A stretch of DNA of 64,000 bases from Pyrinomonadaceae bacterium (GCA_014380365.1 JACMJZ010000019.1:1-64000), one strand, 5' to 3'; numbered from the stretch's first letter, positions 23,460 through 33,075 are shown. The notes: generated from the letters alone by a model not told the origin. Translations and numbers: made by a program.

Positions 23460-24821
23460 ATGGTTACAGCTAAAGACAAGATCCTGGTGATTGACGACCA
23501 GCCTTCAGTGCGCTTTGGTCTGCGCCGGCTGCTTGAAGGCGAGGGCTATCGGGTGTTGGAGGCTGAAACCGGCGCGCAGGCTTTGCCGATCGTGACGGAG
23601 AACGCTCCGGAACTAATTCTGCTCGACCTGCGTCTGCCGGACGTCAATGGCCTGGAGCTGCTCACCCGGATAAAAGAGATTGATGATGATGTACCGATAA
23701 TTATCCTGACGGCTCATGGGACGATTGAGAGCGCTATCCTGGCGCTCAAGAGCGGCGCCGAGAATTTCTTTACCAAGCCTTTCGACGCGGAAAGCATTCT
23801 GATCCTGATTGCCAAGACGCTGGAGCGGAGTCGCGCCCGTCGCGAACTTCTCCTTGCGGGGCTGGTGCAGGAGCGCGTGACCTCAGAGTTTTTCCACGGC
23901 GAGAGCGAGGCCATCTTGCGTATTTACCAAACCATCGAGCGGCTCGCGCAGTCTGACAGCACAGTGCTCTTGCAGGGCGAAACCGGGACCGGAAAAGGCG
24001 TCATTGCCCGGCTCATTCATCGCCTCAGCGCGCGCAATGAAAAGCCTTTTGTGGCGGTTAACTGTGCGGGCTTGAGCCGCGAACTGCTGGAATCGGAACT
24101 CTTTGGACATGAGAAGGGCGCTTTTACCGGCGCAGTTGCCAGCAAGCCAGGGTTGTTTGAGTTGGCACACGCCGGAACAATTTTCTTCGACGAGATCGCG
24201 GAGATGGAGCCGGCCATCCAGGCTCGGGTTCTCACTGTGCTGGAGGAGAAGAGATTTCGGCGCGTCGGCGGGATTCAGGAAAAAGAAGTGGATGTGCGGG
24301 TGGTGGCGGCCACTAACCGAAACTTGCAGGCCGAGATCAAGCGGGGACGTTTCCGCGAAGACCTCTTCTATCGCCTAAACGTGATGCCCCTGACTATGCC
24401 TCCGCTTAAGGCACGGCGTGCGGACATCCTGCCACTCGCAAAACATTTCATCCTCCACTACAGCCAGAGACTGAACCGGCGCGTGCAGGGCGTTACCCCC
24501 AAAGCGGAAGTGCTGCTCGAAAGCTACAACTGGCCCGGCAACATTCGTGAGTTGCGCAATGTAATTGAGCGTGCAGTGATTCTTTGTTCCGGCGATCGCA
24601 TTCACGCGAGCGACCTGCCGCTAGGTGGGCCGGAACTCCTGGAGTCTGCTAAACAGGATGAGTCGGAGCAGTTTCTCTCGCTCGAGGAAGTTGAACGACT
24701 GCACATACAACGCATCCTCACGGCGACGGGAAACAATCTCAGTCGCGGAGCCGAGATTCTTGGCGTCACCCGCTCAACTCTCTATAACAAGATGCGCCGC
24801 TACCAGGGTGAACCTTCGTGA
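23460..24821 (+). CDS. Sigma-54-dependent response regulator, NtrC family
   Basis: A 453-aa transcription activator. The receiver domain (about 1-120) has acidic D12 and D13, phosphoacceptor D56 in LLDLRLPD, and the KPF lysine. The AAA+ domain has Walker A GETGTGKG from residue 173, the sigma-54 contact loop GAFTGA at 220-225, and Walker B IFFDEIAEM. A Fis-type helix-turn-helix closes the protein (LSRGAEILGVTRSTLYNKMRRY). The intact GAFTGA loop means it should activate sigma-54 holoenzyme. It follows the sensor kinase, and a sigma-54-like promoter lies 240 bp beyond its stop, in front of the TonB receptor, the obvious target. Confidence 0.95.
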   Translation: MVTAKDKILVIDDQPSVRFGLRRLLEGEGYRVLEAETGAQALPIVTENAPELILLDLRLPDVNGLELLTRIKEIDDDVPIIILTAHGTIESAILALKSGAENFFTKPFDAESILILIAKTLERSRARRELLLAGLVQERVTSEFFHGESEAILRIYQTIERLAQSDSTVLLQGETGTGKGVIARLIHRLSARNEKPFVAVNCAGLSRELLESELFGHEKGAFTGAVASKPGLFELAHAGTIFFDEIAEMEPAIQARVLTVLEEKRFRRVGGIQEKEVDVRVVAATNRNLQAEIKRGRFREDLFYRLNVMPLTMPPLKARRADILPLAKHFILHYSQRLNRRVQGVTPKAEVLLESYNWPGNIRELRNVIERAVILCSGDRIHASDLPLGGPELLESAKQDESEQFLSLEEVERLHIQRILTATGNNLSRGAEILGVTRSTLYNKMRRYQGEPS

Positions 24822-24860
24822 GCATGAGAACCTCGCAGGACTAATCCGCTTGCGCCTCCG

Positions 24861-24890
24861 CCGCCGCACAGTGCGGCGGCAGAGCCGCAA
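24861..24890. repeat. Palindrome in the regulator-receptor gap
   Basis: CCGCCGCAC-A-GTGCGGCGG is a perfect inverted repeat at 24861-24879. With the following CAGAGCCGCAAGAC it resembles the right arm of the element at 13484. The rest of the 366-bp gap (24822-25187) holds no gene that I can support, apart from the promoter at 25061. Confidence 0.7.
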
Positions 24891-25060
24891 GACTGACTGT
24901 ACAAAGATTGGGCACTGTGCAGGTTAGGCGTCCAAAAAATGGGCGCTCGCCAAGATACACGCAGGCGATTCGTCTGGTTCCCACGATTTTGATCAATTCA
25001 TCAGACCCATAAATCGCGTCTGAAACCAATCTCACAACCCTTTGACAATTCCGCCGACTC

Positions 25061-25076
25061 TGGAGCGCGGCTTGCA
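25061..25076 (+). promoter_or_regulatory. Sigma-54 promoter of the TonB receptor gene
   Basis: TGGAGCGCGGCTTGCA has the invariant GG (25062-25063) and GC (25074-25075) separated by exactly ten bases, plus the TTGCA box. Only two bases of the TGGCACG half differ from consensus. It lies 112 bp before the receptor ATG and downstream of an NtrC-type activator. The call combines the match and context; no upstream activator site was identified. Confidence 0.7.
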
Positions 25077-25187
25077 CTAGAAACCCGCGTTTGCACTTCC
25101 CAGACGCCCTGGCCGTCAAAATGTTAGGCCCGAGCGTCCATCCCATCCCGAGTCTGGTGCAGTTTTAAATGAAGGAGATTAGCGCCG

Positions 25188-28100
25188 ATGAGTAAGCGTA
25201 TTGCCGGTTTATTTTTCACCTCCCTGTGTCTGTTGCTTCTGTCGACCCTCACGGTAATGGCCCAGAGCCAGACCACCGGCCGCCTCGTCGGCACCGTTAC
25301 GGATGAGAAGGGTGGCGCGCTTCCCGGCGCCGCAGTCACCGTGACGAACCAGGCTAGTGGTGAAGTGCGTACGGTTGTCGCTGACGAGTCTGGTCATTAC
25401 ATTGTGCCGCTGCTTCCGTCTGGGAGTTACAGCGTTAGTGTGACCGCGAACGGGTTCAAGAAATTCATTGCCGAAGACGTGCGGGTCGCGATTACCGAGA
25501 CGACCACACTCGATCCAAGCCTGGTGGTAGGCGCTGTTTCTGAATCAGTGACCGTCGAAGCCACCGCTCAACTCGCGCAAACTGAGGGTGCGCAATTGGG
25601 ACGCGTGGTTGACAGCCGTGCAGTTTCAGACTTGCCGCTGGCCACTCGTAACTTCACTCAGATCCTGGGCCTGTCTCCGGGCACGGCCACATATCTTCCC
25701 GACAACACGGCAGTGGGACGTAACTCTCAAAACATTTCGGTTAACGGCGGACGCGTCACCAACAACAACTTTCAGATCAACGGCGTCGATGCAAACTCGA
25801 TGGGCACAAACTCCGCTCCCTCACTGTCCGTGCCGGCGCCCGAGTCGATCCAGGAGTTTAAGGTCCAAACCTCGCTCTATGACGCCACGTTTGGCCGCTC
25901 AGGCGGCGGAAACATTCAGGCAGTCACCAAGAGTGGCGGTAATGATTTTCACGGCGGCGTCTATGGATTTCTTCGTAACGCCAGGTTCAACGCAAATAAC
26001 CCGTTTCTGAACGCGGCGGGTGTGGCTCGCCCGGTTCTGACGCGGAAAGTTTTTGGCGGCACCGTGGGCGGCCCAATCAAGCAGGACAAACTATTCTTCT
26101 TCGCGTCTTTCCAGGGCACGCGCGAGCGCAACGGCGCTTCGCTCATCAATAGTGTGTCGTCCGGCGTGCTGGTTGCCCCCGGTCTGACTGACAATCGCAC
26201 CGAAGCTGCGTTGCTTGCGACCTTTCGCCCCGTCACGCTGTTCGGCGTACCGGTGACTTCCATAAATCCAACGGCCCTCGCGTTGCTGAACTCGAAGCTT
26301 CCCAACGGCCAATTCCTGATTCCGACACCAACCGCCGCCAACGGCACTTACACCGGTTCTACACCTTCGGTGTTTGACGAGAATCAGGTCAACGCCAATA
26401 TTGATTACCGTTACAACGACGCGAACACATTCGCTTTCAAGTTTTTCGCTTCCAACGCACCGCAGACGCTTGTACTGCCAAGCTTTCTCGGCGGCGGGCC
26501 AAACGTGCCGGGTTATGGCAACTTCCAACAGAACAACAACCGGCTGATCACGATGCAGTATGTGCACATCTTCAGTCCGACCGTCTTCAACGAGCTGCGC
26601 GCGGGCTACAACTTCATTCGGGTTGATGCATTTCCGGAGGAGCCGATCAACGACTCCGCCGTCGGAATCACTCGATCCAATGCCAACATCTTCCCCGGCT
26701 TGGGACTGATACGCATCAATCCAGGCGCCGGCGGAATCGTCTTTGGCACCTCGGCCACGATTGACGTAAGGGCTGTGGCGCCTTCCACCACTCTGGCGAA
26801 TACGCTTTCCATCACCAAAGGAAGTCACACCGTTCGCCTGGGCGGCGAATATCGTTACAACGAAAACAACTACGTCCTCAACTTCTTTACGCGCGGCCAG
26901 ATTGATTTCGGCAGCTTCAACAATTTCCTGGTCGGCTCGCCGACATTCTCGATCTTCGGAAGCGGCATCGGTAACCGTAGCCTGCGCGCCACTGATTACA
27001 ATTTCTTTGTGCAGGATGATTGGAAATTCAATCGGAAGTTGACCCTAAACCTCGGCTTGCGTTATGAGCTCGATTTGCCGCCCTACGACACGCGCGGTCG
27101 CATCGCGACATTTGATCCTGCACTGTATGTTCCGAGTCCGCTGGCCGTTGGCGGCGTGCCTATCGGCCCGCCAATTGGCGGCTATGTGCAGGCCGGCAAC
27201 GTAATTCCACAGTATGACGTGGCGAGCATGCCGAATGTGGGAAAGCGCGTGGTACATAGCATCGACCCGAACAACTTTGCGCCACGCGTGGGTTTCGCCT
27301 ATTCTCCGCTCGACTCCGGTCGCCTGGTAGTTCGCGGTGGTTATGGCATCTTTTATTCGCGAACTTCCTTTCAGTACATAACGCTCAACGTAATCGCGCC
27401 GCCCACTTACGTCTTTGGTGTCAGCGCGCTCTTCCCGCCCATCAGCAATCCGTATTTTAACGCGCCGCCAACCAGTGCATTCCCAACTTTGGTTCCCGGC
27501 GTGGCGTTATCGGGAACGCTGTTCGATCGCAACATTCGCACGCCTTACTTGCACCAATACAACTTCAACGCGCAGTTTGAAATTCTCAAGGATTACCTCC
27601 TTGAAGTCGGTTACGTAGGCACAACGGGCGCCAACCTGTTTCGTCAGGTAGGAATCAATCAGGCAAGACTTGCGAGCGCGGCGAGTCCGATTACAAACGC
27701 TGTGACCGGCGCCGTGATTACGACGAACACTCCAGCGAATGCCAGCTTGCGCGCGCCATTCCAGGGCGTGAGCGTAAATGGCTTCTTCCAAAATCAATCG
27801 ACCGCCGATTCAAAGTACGATTCGTTGCAAGCGAGTCTAACCAGACGGTTCGCCAACGGTCTCCAGTTTTTGGCGTCGTACACTTTGGCGAAATCGACTG
27901 ACAATGCGTCCGGGCAGGGCGGGGGACCGGGCGCCGGCGGGGTGCTGAATCCGGGCGCCGTGGGGGAAACCAGTCCGATTCTCGGGAATCAATTGGACTA
28001 TGACGCCAATCGCGGACGGTCGGATTTTGATCGCAACCATCGTTTCGTGTTCAGCGCGCTTTATGAGTTGCCCACGCCAAAGTTTGCCCAGGACTCGCAG

Positions 28101-28697
28101 GCAGGGAAGTTGCTCCTCGGTAACTGGCAGCTTTCAAGCATCGTGACCTCCATGTCCGGGCTGCCGATCGACATTGTCGACACCGGGGCTGGATCTTTTT
28201 ATGGTCTTTCGGGTGGCGGTTCGGCGCTCGCGCGTCCAAATCTCGTTGGCGATCCGTTTGCCAATGTGCCCACCGGATACTTCTTCAACCCGCTGGCGTT
28301 TGCGCGGCCCGTTGTAGCTGCGGGTGCAATCATTCCGAGTTCCGGAGGCACGGCCACGGCCGGAGCGGTCGGCACCGACTTCGGAAACGTCACTCGCAAC
28401 ATCCTTCGCGGACCACATCAGAATAACGTGGACCTTTCCCTCAGCAAGCGCTTCCGCTTTTTGGAAAGCAAGAGCATTGAGTTTCGCACGGAGTTTTTCA
28501 ATCTCTTCAACACGGTGAACTACGCCAATCCAATCAGCGATCTAAACGCCGTCCCGGCTGGAAACTTCAATCCAGACGGCACCATCAATCCTAACGCGGG
28601 AGTCGGAGCCGCGCAGGGACCCGCACGCTTTGGAAAGATAATCTCCACCAGCAGCAACCCTCGTCTAATTCAATTCGGGCTGAAGTTCAATTTCTAG
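25188..28697 (+). CDS. TonB-dependent receptor, Oar-like
   Basis: An outer-membrane receptor of 1169 aa. The signal peptide ends near VMAQS, and the ATG at 25188 has AAGGAGAT upstream. Residues 30-110 are a carboxypeptidase-regulatory-like beta-sandwich (GRLVGTVTDEKGGALPGAAVTV). A plug domain follows (about 120-240: INGVDANSMGT, GGGNIQAVTKSGGNDFHG), then a long 22-strand-type barrel ending in RLIQFGLKFNF. This is the Oar/carboxypeptidase-regulatory architecture abundant in Acidobacteriota. Such receptors take up large or scarce substrates using TonB energy. The substrate is unknown. The sigma-54 promoter upstream suggests nutrient- or starvation-linked control. An alpha/beta hydrolase gene follows after 10 bp and is probably co-transcribed. 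Confidence 0.93.
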   Translation: MSKRIAGLFFTSLCLLLLSTLTVMAQSQTTGRLVGTVTDEKGGALPGAAVTVTNQASGEVRTVVADESGHYIVPLLPSGSYSVSVTANGFKKFIAEDVRVAITETTTLDPSLVVGAVSESVTVEATAQLAQTEGAQLGRVVDSRAVSDLPLATRNFTQILGLSPGTATYLPDNTAVGRNSQNISVNGGRVTNNNFQINGVDANSMGTNSAPSLSVPAPESIQEFKVQTSLYDATFGRSGGGNIQAVTKSGGNDFHGGVYGFLRNARFNANNPFLNAAGVARPVLTRKVFGGTVGGPIKQDKLFFFASFQGTRERNGASLINSVSSGVLVAPGLTDNRTEAALLATFRPVTLFGVPVTSINPTALALLNSKLPNGQFLIPTPTAANGTYTGSTPSVFDENQVNANIDYRYNDANTFAFKFFASNAPQTLVLPSFLGGGPNVPGYGNFQQNNNRLITMQYVHIFSPTVFNELRAGYNFIRVDAFPEEPINDSAVGITRSNANIFPGLGLIRINPGAGGIVFGTSATIDVRAVAPSTTLANTLSITKGSHTVRLGGEYRYNENNYVLNFFTRGQIDFGSFNNFLVGSPTFSIFGSGIGNRSLRATDYNFFVQDDWKFNRKLTLNLGLRYELDLPPYDTRGRIATFDPALYVPSPLAVGGVPIGPPIGGYVQAGNVIPQYDVASMPNVGKRVVHSIDPNNFAPRVGFAYSPLDSGRLVVRGGYGIFYSRTSFQYITLNVIAPPTYVFGVSALFPPISNPYFNAPPTSAFPTLVPGVALSGTLFDRNIRTPYLHQYNFNAQFEILKDYLLEVGYVGTTGANLFRQVGINQARLASAASPITNAVTGAVITTNTPANASLRAPFQGVSVNGFFQNQSTADSKYDSLQASLTRRFANGLQFLASYTLAKSTDNASGQGGGPGAGGVLNPGAVGETSPILGNQLDYDANRGRSDFDRNHRFVFSALYELPTPKFAQDSQAGKLLLGNWQLSSIVTSMSGLPIDIVDTGAGSFYGLSGGGSALARPNLVGDPFANVPTGYFFNPLAFARPVVAAGAIIPSSGGTATAGAVGTDFGNVTRNILRGPHQNNVDLSLSKRFRFLESKSIEFRTEFFNLFNTVNYANPISDLNAVPAGNFNPDGTINPNAGVGAAQGPARFGKIISTSSNPRLIQFGLKFNF

Positions 28698-28707
28698 GGA
28701 GGCCGCA

Positions 28708-29640
28708 ATGTCACGTGCCCCCCGGCAGCAACCCGCTTTGAAGGTCACGCGAGAGGCGCGAGGCCGCGTCTCAGGCGATGGTATTGAACTCAGCTACGGC
28801 TATTGGCCCGGGCGTGGCGCGCCCGTCGTGGCGCTCCATGGCCTGACGGCTTCCTACTTAAACTTCATCGGTATCGCCGAGCGACTCGCCGGTCGGCGCC
28901 CACTGCTCGCCCTCGACTTGCGAGGCCGCGGCGACTCCGACAAGCCTGACGGGCCCTACGGTCTGGAACAGCACGCGCGCGACGTCGCAGCCGCTATGCG
29001 CGCGTTTGATATCGGCCCCAGCTTAATCGTGGGCCATTCAATGGGCGCTTTCATTGCCACCGCCCTGGCGGCACAGCATCCGGAGTTGGTGGCGGGACTG
29101 ATCCTGATCGACGGTGGTTATCTTCTCGCCATGCCCGTCGAGGCCGACGCCGAACAGGTGCTTGACAGTGTGCTCGCGCAACGAATTGAGCAGCTGCAGG
29201 AAACTTACCCATCGCGCGAAGTCTACCGTGAGTTTTGGCGTGCGCGCCCGAATTTTCCGCCGGCGGATTGGGGACCCTGGACGGAAGCATTCTTAGACTA
29301 CGAAGTCGGTGGTGAAGCTCCGGAGTTGCGGCCGAAGGCAGCGGAAGCAGCAGTGCGTTTCGATGTGGCGGAGAGTTTTAAGGCGGCGGAGATCACGGCG
29401 CGACTAGAGACTTTGCGCGTGCCCGTGATGCTGCTTCGAGCGGCAAGAGGCTTTGCACTGGATCGACCTCCCTTGATTCCTGATTCCGCCGTGGAGCAGA
29501 TGCAAACCTTGATTCCGGGGATGCAAAGTGAAACTATTCCGGATACGACACACTACACAATCGTGCTCGGCGAACGCGGCGCGTCGCGAGTGGCCGACGT
29601 GATCGCCCAATTCACCGAGCGCTGCGAGTCAGAAAATTAA
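28708..29640 (+). CDS. Alpha/beta hydrolase
   Basis: A 310-aa hydrolase. It has the oxyanion HGLTASYLNF and the nucleophile elbow GHSMG with Ser111. DLRGRGDSDKP is the usual strand-turn seen in haloalkane/epoxide-hydrolase-like members. A catalytic His is likely in DTTHYTIVL near the C terminus, and the acid residue is probably in the preceding strand region. There is no signal peptide, so it is probably cytoplasmic. It sits 10 bp after the TonB receptor with AGGGAGG before the ATG, so it probably acts on the imported compound or a breakdown product, for example an ester or lactone. The substrate is unknown. Confidence 0.9.
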   Translation: MSRAPRQQPALKVTREARGRVSGDGIELSYGYWPGRGAPVVALHGLTASYLNFIGIAERLAGRRPLLALDLRGRGDSDKPDGPYGLEQHARDVAAAMRAFDIGPSLIVGHSMGAFIATALAAQHPELVAGLILIDGGYLLAMPVEADAEQVLDSVLAQRIEQLQETYPSREVYREFWRARPNFPPADWGPWTEAFLDYEVGGEAPELRPKAAEAAVRFDVAESFKAAEITARLETLRVPVMLLRAARGFALDRPPLIPDSAVEQMQTLIPGMQSETIPDTTHYTIVLGERGASRVADVIAQFTERCESEN

Positions 29641-29836
29641 CCCGGAGGGTTAGCAGAGAGTAGCCGGTGGTCGGAGCGGAGCGCAGACCACCGGAAGCAG
29701 TCATTAGTTCAACCGCACCCCGGAGGGGTGCAACGATCTCGGTGGCACCCCTCCAGGGTGCGAATTATTTTGCCGTTGTCTCCGGTGGTCTGCGCTCCGC
29801 TCCGACCACCAGCTACTATCTGCCAGCCCTTCGGGC
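29641..29836. repeat. Long inverted repeat, 30-bp perfect arms
   Basis: Arms 29666-29695 and 29781-29810 are exact inverted copies (GGTGGTCGGAGCGGAGC...). The outer edges GTAGC/GCTAC and AGCAGA/TCTGCC extend the pairing outward. The centre holds GCACCCC-G-GAGGGGTGC-type hairpins. The esterase frame is open through this element from 29667, but its real start is after it. Confidence 0.85.
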
Positions 29837-29861
29837 TGATTTCGGAAAGGTCCGATATTCC

Positions 29862-30872
29862 ATGAGCGCACAACAAATCAGAATTTTCGTCATTCTCATC
29901 GTGACTCTCGTGTCGCTCGCGCATGAAATTAGGGCGGGTGAATGGGTGAACGGCACCGCGAGCAGCGCCACCGGCTCGCGAAATTATTCTTTGTGGGTTC
30001 CCTCAGGGTATGACAAACGAAAGCCGGCGCCGCTCGTCATGATGCTGCACGGCTGCATGCAAAAGCCTCGGGATCTGGCCACGACCTCCGGGATGAATAC
30101 AGTCGCAGATAAGCACAAGTTTCTAGTCGTTTATCCTGAACAGACAAAGGAAGCAAACGGGCTGCAATGCTGGAACTGGTTTGATACGAAACACCAGTTG
30201 CGCGATTCGGGTGAGCCTTCGATCCTGGCGGCTATCGTCCAGCAGATCGGCTCGTCACATCGCATCGATGCAAAGCGTATCTATGTCGCGGGCATTTCTG
30301 CGGGCGCAGCAATGGCCGTTGTCATGGGCGTTACATATCCAGACGTGTTTTCGGCAATTGGCGTGAGCTCGGGTTTGGCTTTCAAAGCCGGCACCGATGT
30401 ACAGGGCGGATTGACGGTGATGAAACAGGGCGGCCCCGATCCGACACAGCAGGCGTTGCTTGCATTCAAGGCAATGGGAAAGAATTTCAAAGGCAAGTCA
30501 GCTCGTCGCATGCCCGTAATAGTTTTTCATGGCGACGCTGATCCCTACCTGAATCCTGTAAATGCTGAACAGGTGATTGTTCAGTGGGCGACGACAAACG
30601 ATTACCTCGACGACGGTCGAGATAACGGCAGCGTGAAGTCCACGTCCGCCAAGTTAGTCCAGGGGGTTGTCCCCGCGGGCCACAGTTTTACACGTTACCT
30701 CTACAATGATCGCTCCGGTCGCCTGTTACTCGAGAAGTGGATCGTCAAAGGATTGGGCCATGCATGGTCTGGCAGCCCTGCCGCCGGTCCCTTTGGCGAT
30801 CCGAAAGGGCCCAACGCGAGTGAAGAGATGTGGCGCTTCTTTGGCGAAACGTCGCGAGCCAGCCACAGATGA
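29862..30872 (+). CDS. PHB-depolymerase-type esterase
   Basis: An exported esterase of 336 aa. The start is the ATG at 29862, not the frame from 29667 that crosses a repeat. The signal peptide is IRIFVILIVTLVSLAHEIRAG. The fold is the esterase/PHB-depolymerase (CE1-like) one: PLVMMLHGCMQKPRD for the oxyanion, CWNWFD, and the nucleophile elbow GISAG with Ser146. A late Asp (HGDADPYLNPVNAEQV) and His (GLGHAWSG) complete the triad. Family members release short-chain or PHB-like oligomers or feruloyl groups outside the cell. With an acyl-CoA synthetase and a MaoC hydratase downstream, a hydroxyalkanoate-using role is plausible but not proven. Confidence 0.88.
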   Translation: MSAQQIRIFVILIVTLVSLAHEIRAGEWVNGTASSATGSRNYSLWVPSGYDKRKPAPLVMMLHGCMQKPRDLATTSGMNTVADKHKFLVVYPEQTKEANGLQCWNWFDTKHQLRDSGEPSILAAIVQQIGSSHRIDAKRIYVAGISAGAAMAVVMGVTYPDVFSAIGVSSGLAFKAGTDVQGGLTVMKQGGPDPTQQALLAFKAMGKNFKGKSARRMPVIVFHGDADPYLNPVNAEQVIVQWATTNDYLDDGRDNGSVKSTSAKLVQGVVPAGHSFTRYLYNDRSGRLLLEKWIVKGLGHAWSGSPAAGPFGDPKGPNASEEMWRFFGETSRASHR

Positions 30873-31002
30873 ACGCGGGTCGGTAAGCCACAGATGAACA
30901 CGAATAGGCACGGATATGGCTACACCTTTGCGAATGGGTATCAGGTAACTGAGTTCAAGTTCTTTTTGCTGAATCCGTTTTTATCCGTCGCCGTCTGTGG
31001 CT
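30868..31002. repeat. Inverted repeat (CCACAGATGAAC units)
   Basis: A direct pair of GCCACAGATGAAC copies at about 30871 and 30887 is followed by an inverted partner, giving arms 30886-30915 and 30973-31002 that pair imperfectly. The outer AGCCACAG/CTGTGGCT pair is exact. It overlaps the last bases of the esterase gene. Confidence 0.75.
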
Positions 31003-31024
31003 GAATCTTCTTACTGAGAACGCA

Positions 31025-32563
31025 ATGAATATTGGCTCCCTGCTTCCCAGACACGCCCGCTATCGCCCTGACCACCTGGCGATAGTTTTCAATGATCAGC
31101 GTCTGAGCTTCAGAGAATTCAACCAGCGCGTTAATCGCCTCGCGAATGCTTTATTGGGTCTGGGTCTCCGCAAGGGCGACAAGATTGCCACCATCCTGCC
31201 CAACTGCCTGGAGCTGCTGGAGGTTTATTGGGCCGTCGCGAAAACTGGGCTGGTAGTTGTTCCGTTAAGCACTCTGACGCGTGGCAAAGGCCTCGTGAAT
31301 CTACTGCGCGATTCCGACGTCACCACGGTCATCACGAATCGCGACTTCGTCGAAGAAGTAAGTGCGATCAAGCAGGCCCTGCCTGACATTGCCGGCGATC
31401 GTTACCTCGTGACCGGCAATGAAGTCGTCAGCGGCTATCGTAGTTATAACGAACTCACTGCGGCTGCCAGCGACAGGAATCCAGAGGCGATCGAGATCAA
31501 CGACGAAGATCTCTTCAATATCATTTACAGCAGCGGCACGACCGGACAGCCAAAGGGAATCGTGCACACTCACTACATCCGGGCGATGTATTGCACGCTC
31601 TTCGCTTCCGCTTATCGCATCCGCCCGGAAAGCATCATCATGCATGCCGGCTCAATCGTCTTCAACGGTTCATTCCTGACGCTGATGCCTTCGATGTACG
31701 TCGGTGCTACATATATTTTGCTGGAACAGTTTGAGGTGAAGGCGTTCATTGAAACGATCCGCCGCGAACGCGTGACCCACGTCAAGATGGTTCCCTCGCA
31801 GATCGTCGCCATGATCAACGCGCCAAACTTTTCCGCCGAAGCGCTCGACTCGCTGGAGATGATCGGGACGGTTGGCGCGCCGCTGCACCTCCAGCACAAG
31901 GAGAAGCTAAACAGCGTGCTGCCCGGGCGCTTTTACGAACTCTATGGATTAACCGAAGGCTTTGTGACGATTCTCGATAAGAACGACTACGACGCAAAGG
32001 CCAACTCCGTCGGTGCGCCGCCGCCGTTCTTTGAAATGCGGATCATCAAAGAGGACGGCAGTGAGGCAGCAACGGGAGAAGTCGGGGAAATCGTCGGTCG
32101 CGGGCCTGCTCTAATGCCCGGGTACTACAAGCGCCCTGACCTCACTGAACAAGCGATCATTGATGGCTGGCTGCATACGGGCGATCTGGGTTACGTCGAC
32201 GAAGACGGTTTTCTATTCCTGGTGGATCGAATGAAAGACTTGATCATCACCGGCGGATGCAACGTCTTCCCCAGGGATATCGAAGAGATCATTGTGCAAC
32301 ACCCGGCCGTGCGCGAAGCCGCTGTATTTGGAGTTCCGAGCGAGAAGTGGGGGGAGACCCCAATGGCTGTAGTAATTCTGCGTGAACCGGGAGCCGTCAG
32401 TGAAGACGAGTTGCGCGACTGGATCAATGAGCGCGTCGATAGCAAGCTACAGCGAGTGCATGCTGTCGCGTTCATGGAAGATTTTCCGCGAAGCACCGCC
32501 GGCAAGACCCTCAAGCGCGTGATGCGCGACCCCTACTGGGCCGGCCGCGACAAACGGATTTGA
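31025..32563 (+). CDS. Acyl-CoA synthetase, AMP-binding family
   Basis: A 512-aa adenylate-forming enzyme that activates a carboxylic acid to its CoA thioester with ATP. Motifs: IIYSSGTTGQPKGIVHTH (the P-loop-like AMP signature, from residue 167), LYGLTEGFVT, GWLHTGDLGYVDEDG, and a hinge at DRMKDLIITGG. The catalytic Lys498 is in STAGKTLKR. It has no signal peptide, so it is cytoplasmic. Length and motifs fit medium- or long-chain fatty acid/aromatic acid ligases, but not one substrate class. Hydratase, malate synthase and isocitrate lyase genes follow, so a fatty-acid or hydroxyacid role is likely. Confidence 0.92.
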   Translation: MNIGSLLPRHARYRPDHLAIVFNDQRLSFREFNQRVNRLANALLGLGLRKGDKIATILPNCLELLEVYWAVAKTGLVVVPLSTLTRGKGLVNLLRDSDVTTVITNRDFVEEVSAIKQALPDIAGDRYLVTGNEVVSGYRSYNELTAAASDRNPEAIEINDEDLFNIIYSSGTTGQPKGIVHTHYIRAMYCTLFASAYRIRPESIIMHAGSIVFNGSFLTLMPSMYVGATYILLEQFEVKAFIETIRRERVTHVKMVPSQIVAMINAPNFSAEALDSLEMIGTVGAPLHLQHKEKLNSVLPGRFYELYGLTEGFVTILDKNDYDAKANSVGAPPPFFEMRIIKEDGSEAATGEVGEIVGRGPALMPGYYKRPDLTEQAIIDGWLHTGDLGYVDEDGFLFLVDRMKDLIITGGCNVFPRDIEEIIVQHPAVREAAVFGVPSEKWGETPMAVVILREPGAVSEDELRDWINERVDSKLQRVHAVAFMEDFPRSTAGKTLKRVMRDPYWAGRDKRI

Positions 32564-32567
32564 TCTG

Positions 32568-32658
32568 GCCGCGGATTTACGCGGATAGACGCGGATCTGC
32601 AATAACATTGTCTGAGCTGGTTCGATCTGATCCGCGTTTATCCGCGCAAATCCGCGGC
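32568..32658. repeat. Inverted repeat of GCGGAT units
   Basis: Arms 32568-32597 and 32629-32658 are inverted copies with two mismatches in 30 bp, made of three spaced GCGGAT words each. It lies between the synthetase stop and the hydratase start, nine bp from the latter. Confidence 0.85.
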
Positions 32659-32666
32659 TAATAGGC

Positions 32667-33062
32667 ATGAACTTCAAAATAGGAGACACAGCTTCGATAA
32701 CGAGGAAGATTACCGACAAGGACATTCGCGCGTTCGCTGAAGTGACAGGCGATCACAATCCGGTCCATCTCGATGAAGCATTTGCCAGAGAGACCAGATT
32801 CGGGCGTCGCATCGCGCATGGCATGCTCGGGGCGTCGCTGATATCAGCGGTACTGGGAAACGAGTTACCCGGCAAGGGATCAATCTATCTAAGCCAGTCA
32901 CTCCAGTTTCTTGGCGCGGTCTACATCGACGACACGGTGACCGCACGGGTCACAGTAACAAAAGTCAGAGAAGATAAGTCGATCGTGACGCTTGAAACAG
33001 TCTGTGAGAACCAACGCGGAGAGATCGTCATTCGCGGCGAGGCCGTGGTCTTGGTTGAATAG
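32667..33062 (+). CDS. MaoC-like enoyl-CoA hydratase, PhaJ type
   Basis: A 131-aa hot-dog-fold (R)-specific enoyl-CoA hydratase. The catalytic Asp and His are in EVTGDHNPVHLDEAFA, and the second part of the hydratase-2 motif is RIAHGMLGASLISAVLG. Such enzymes add water to 2-enoyl-CoA to give (R)-3-hydroxyacyl-CoA, or run in reverse. PhaJ links beta-oxidation to PHA. Size and motifs fit single-domain PhaJ/MaoC. Its gene follows an acyl-CoA synthetase and a PHB-depolymerase-type esterase, which supports a hydroxyacyl role. The ribosome-binding site before the ATG is weak, as the repeat ends nine bp upstream. Confidence 0.9.
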   Translation: MNFKIGDTASITRKITDKDIRAFAEVTGDHNPVHLDEAFARETRFGRRIAHGMLGASLISAVLGNELPGKGSIYLSQSLQFLGAVYIDDTVTARVTVTKVREDKSIVTLETVCENQRGEIVIRGEAVVLVE

Positions 33063-33075
33063 AGGCCCGGTTCTA

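Noticed and set aside
29667-29861. N-terminal extension of the esterase
   Set aside because: It runs through a long inverted repeat; the signal peptide begins at 29862.
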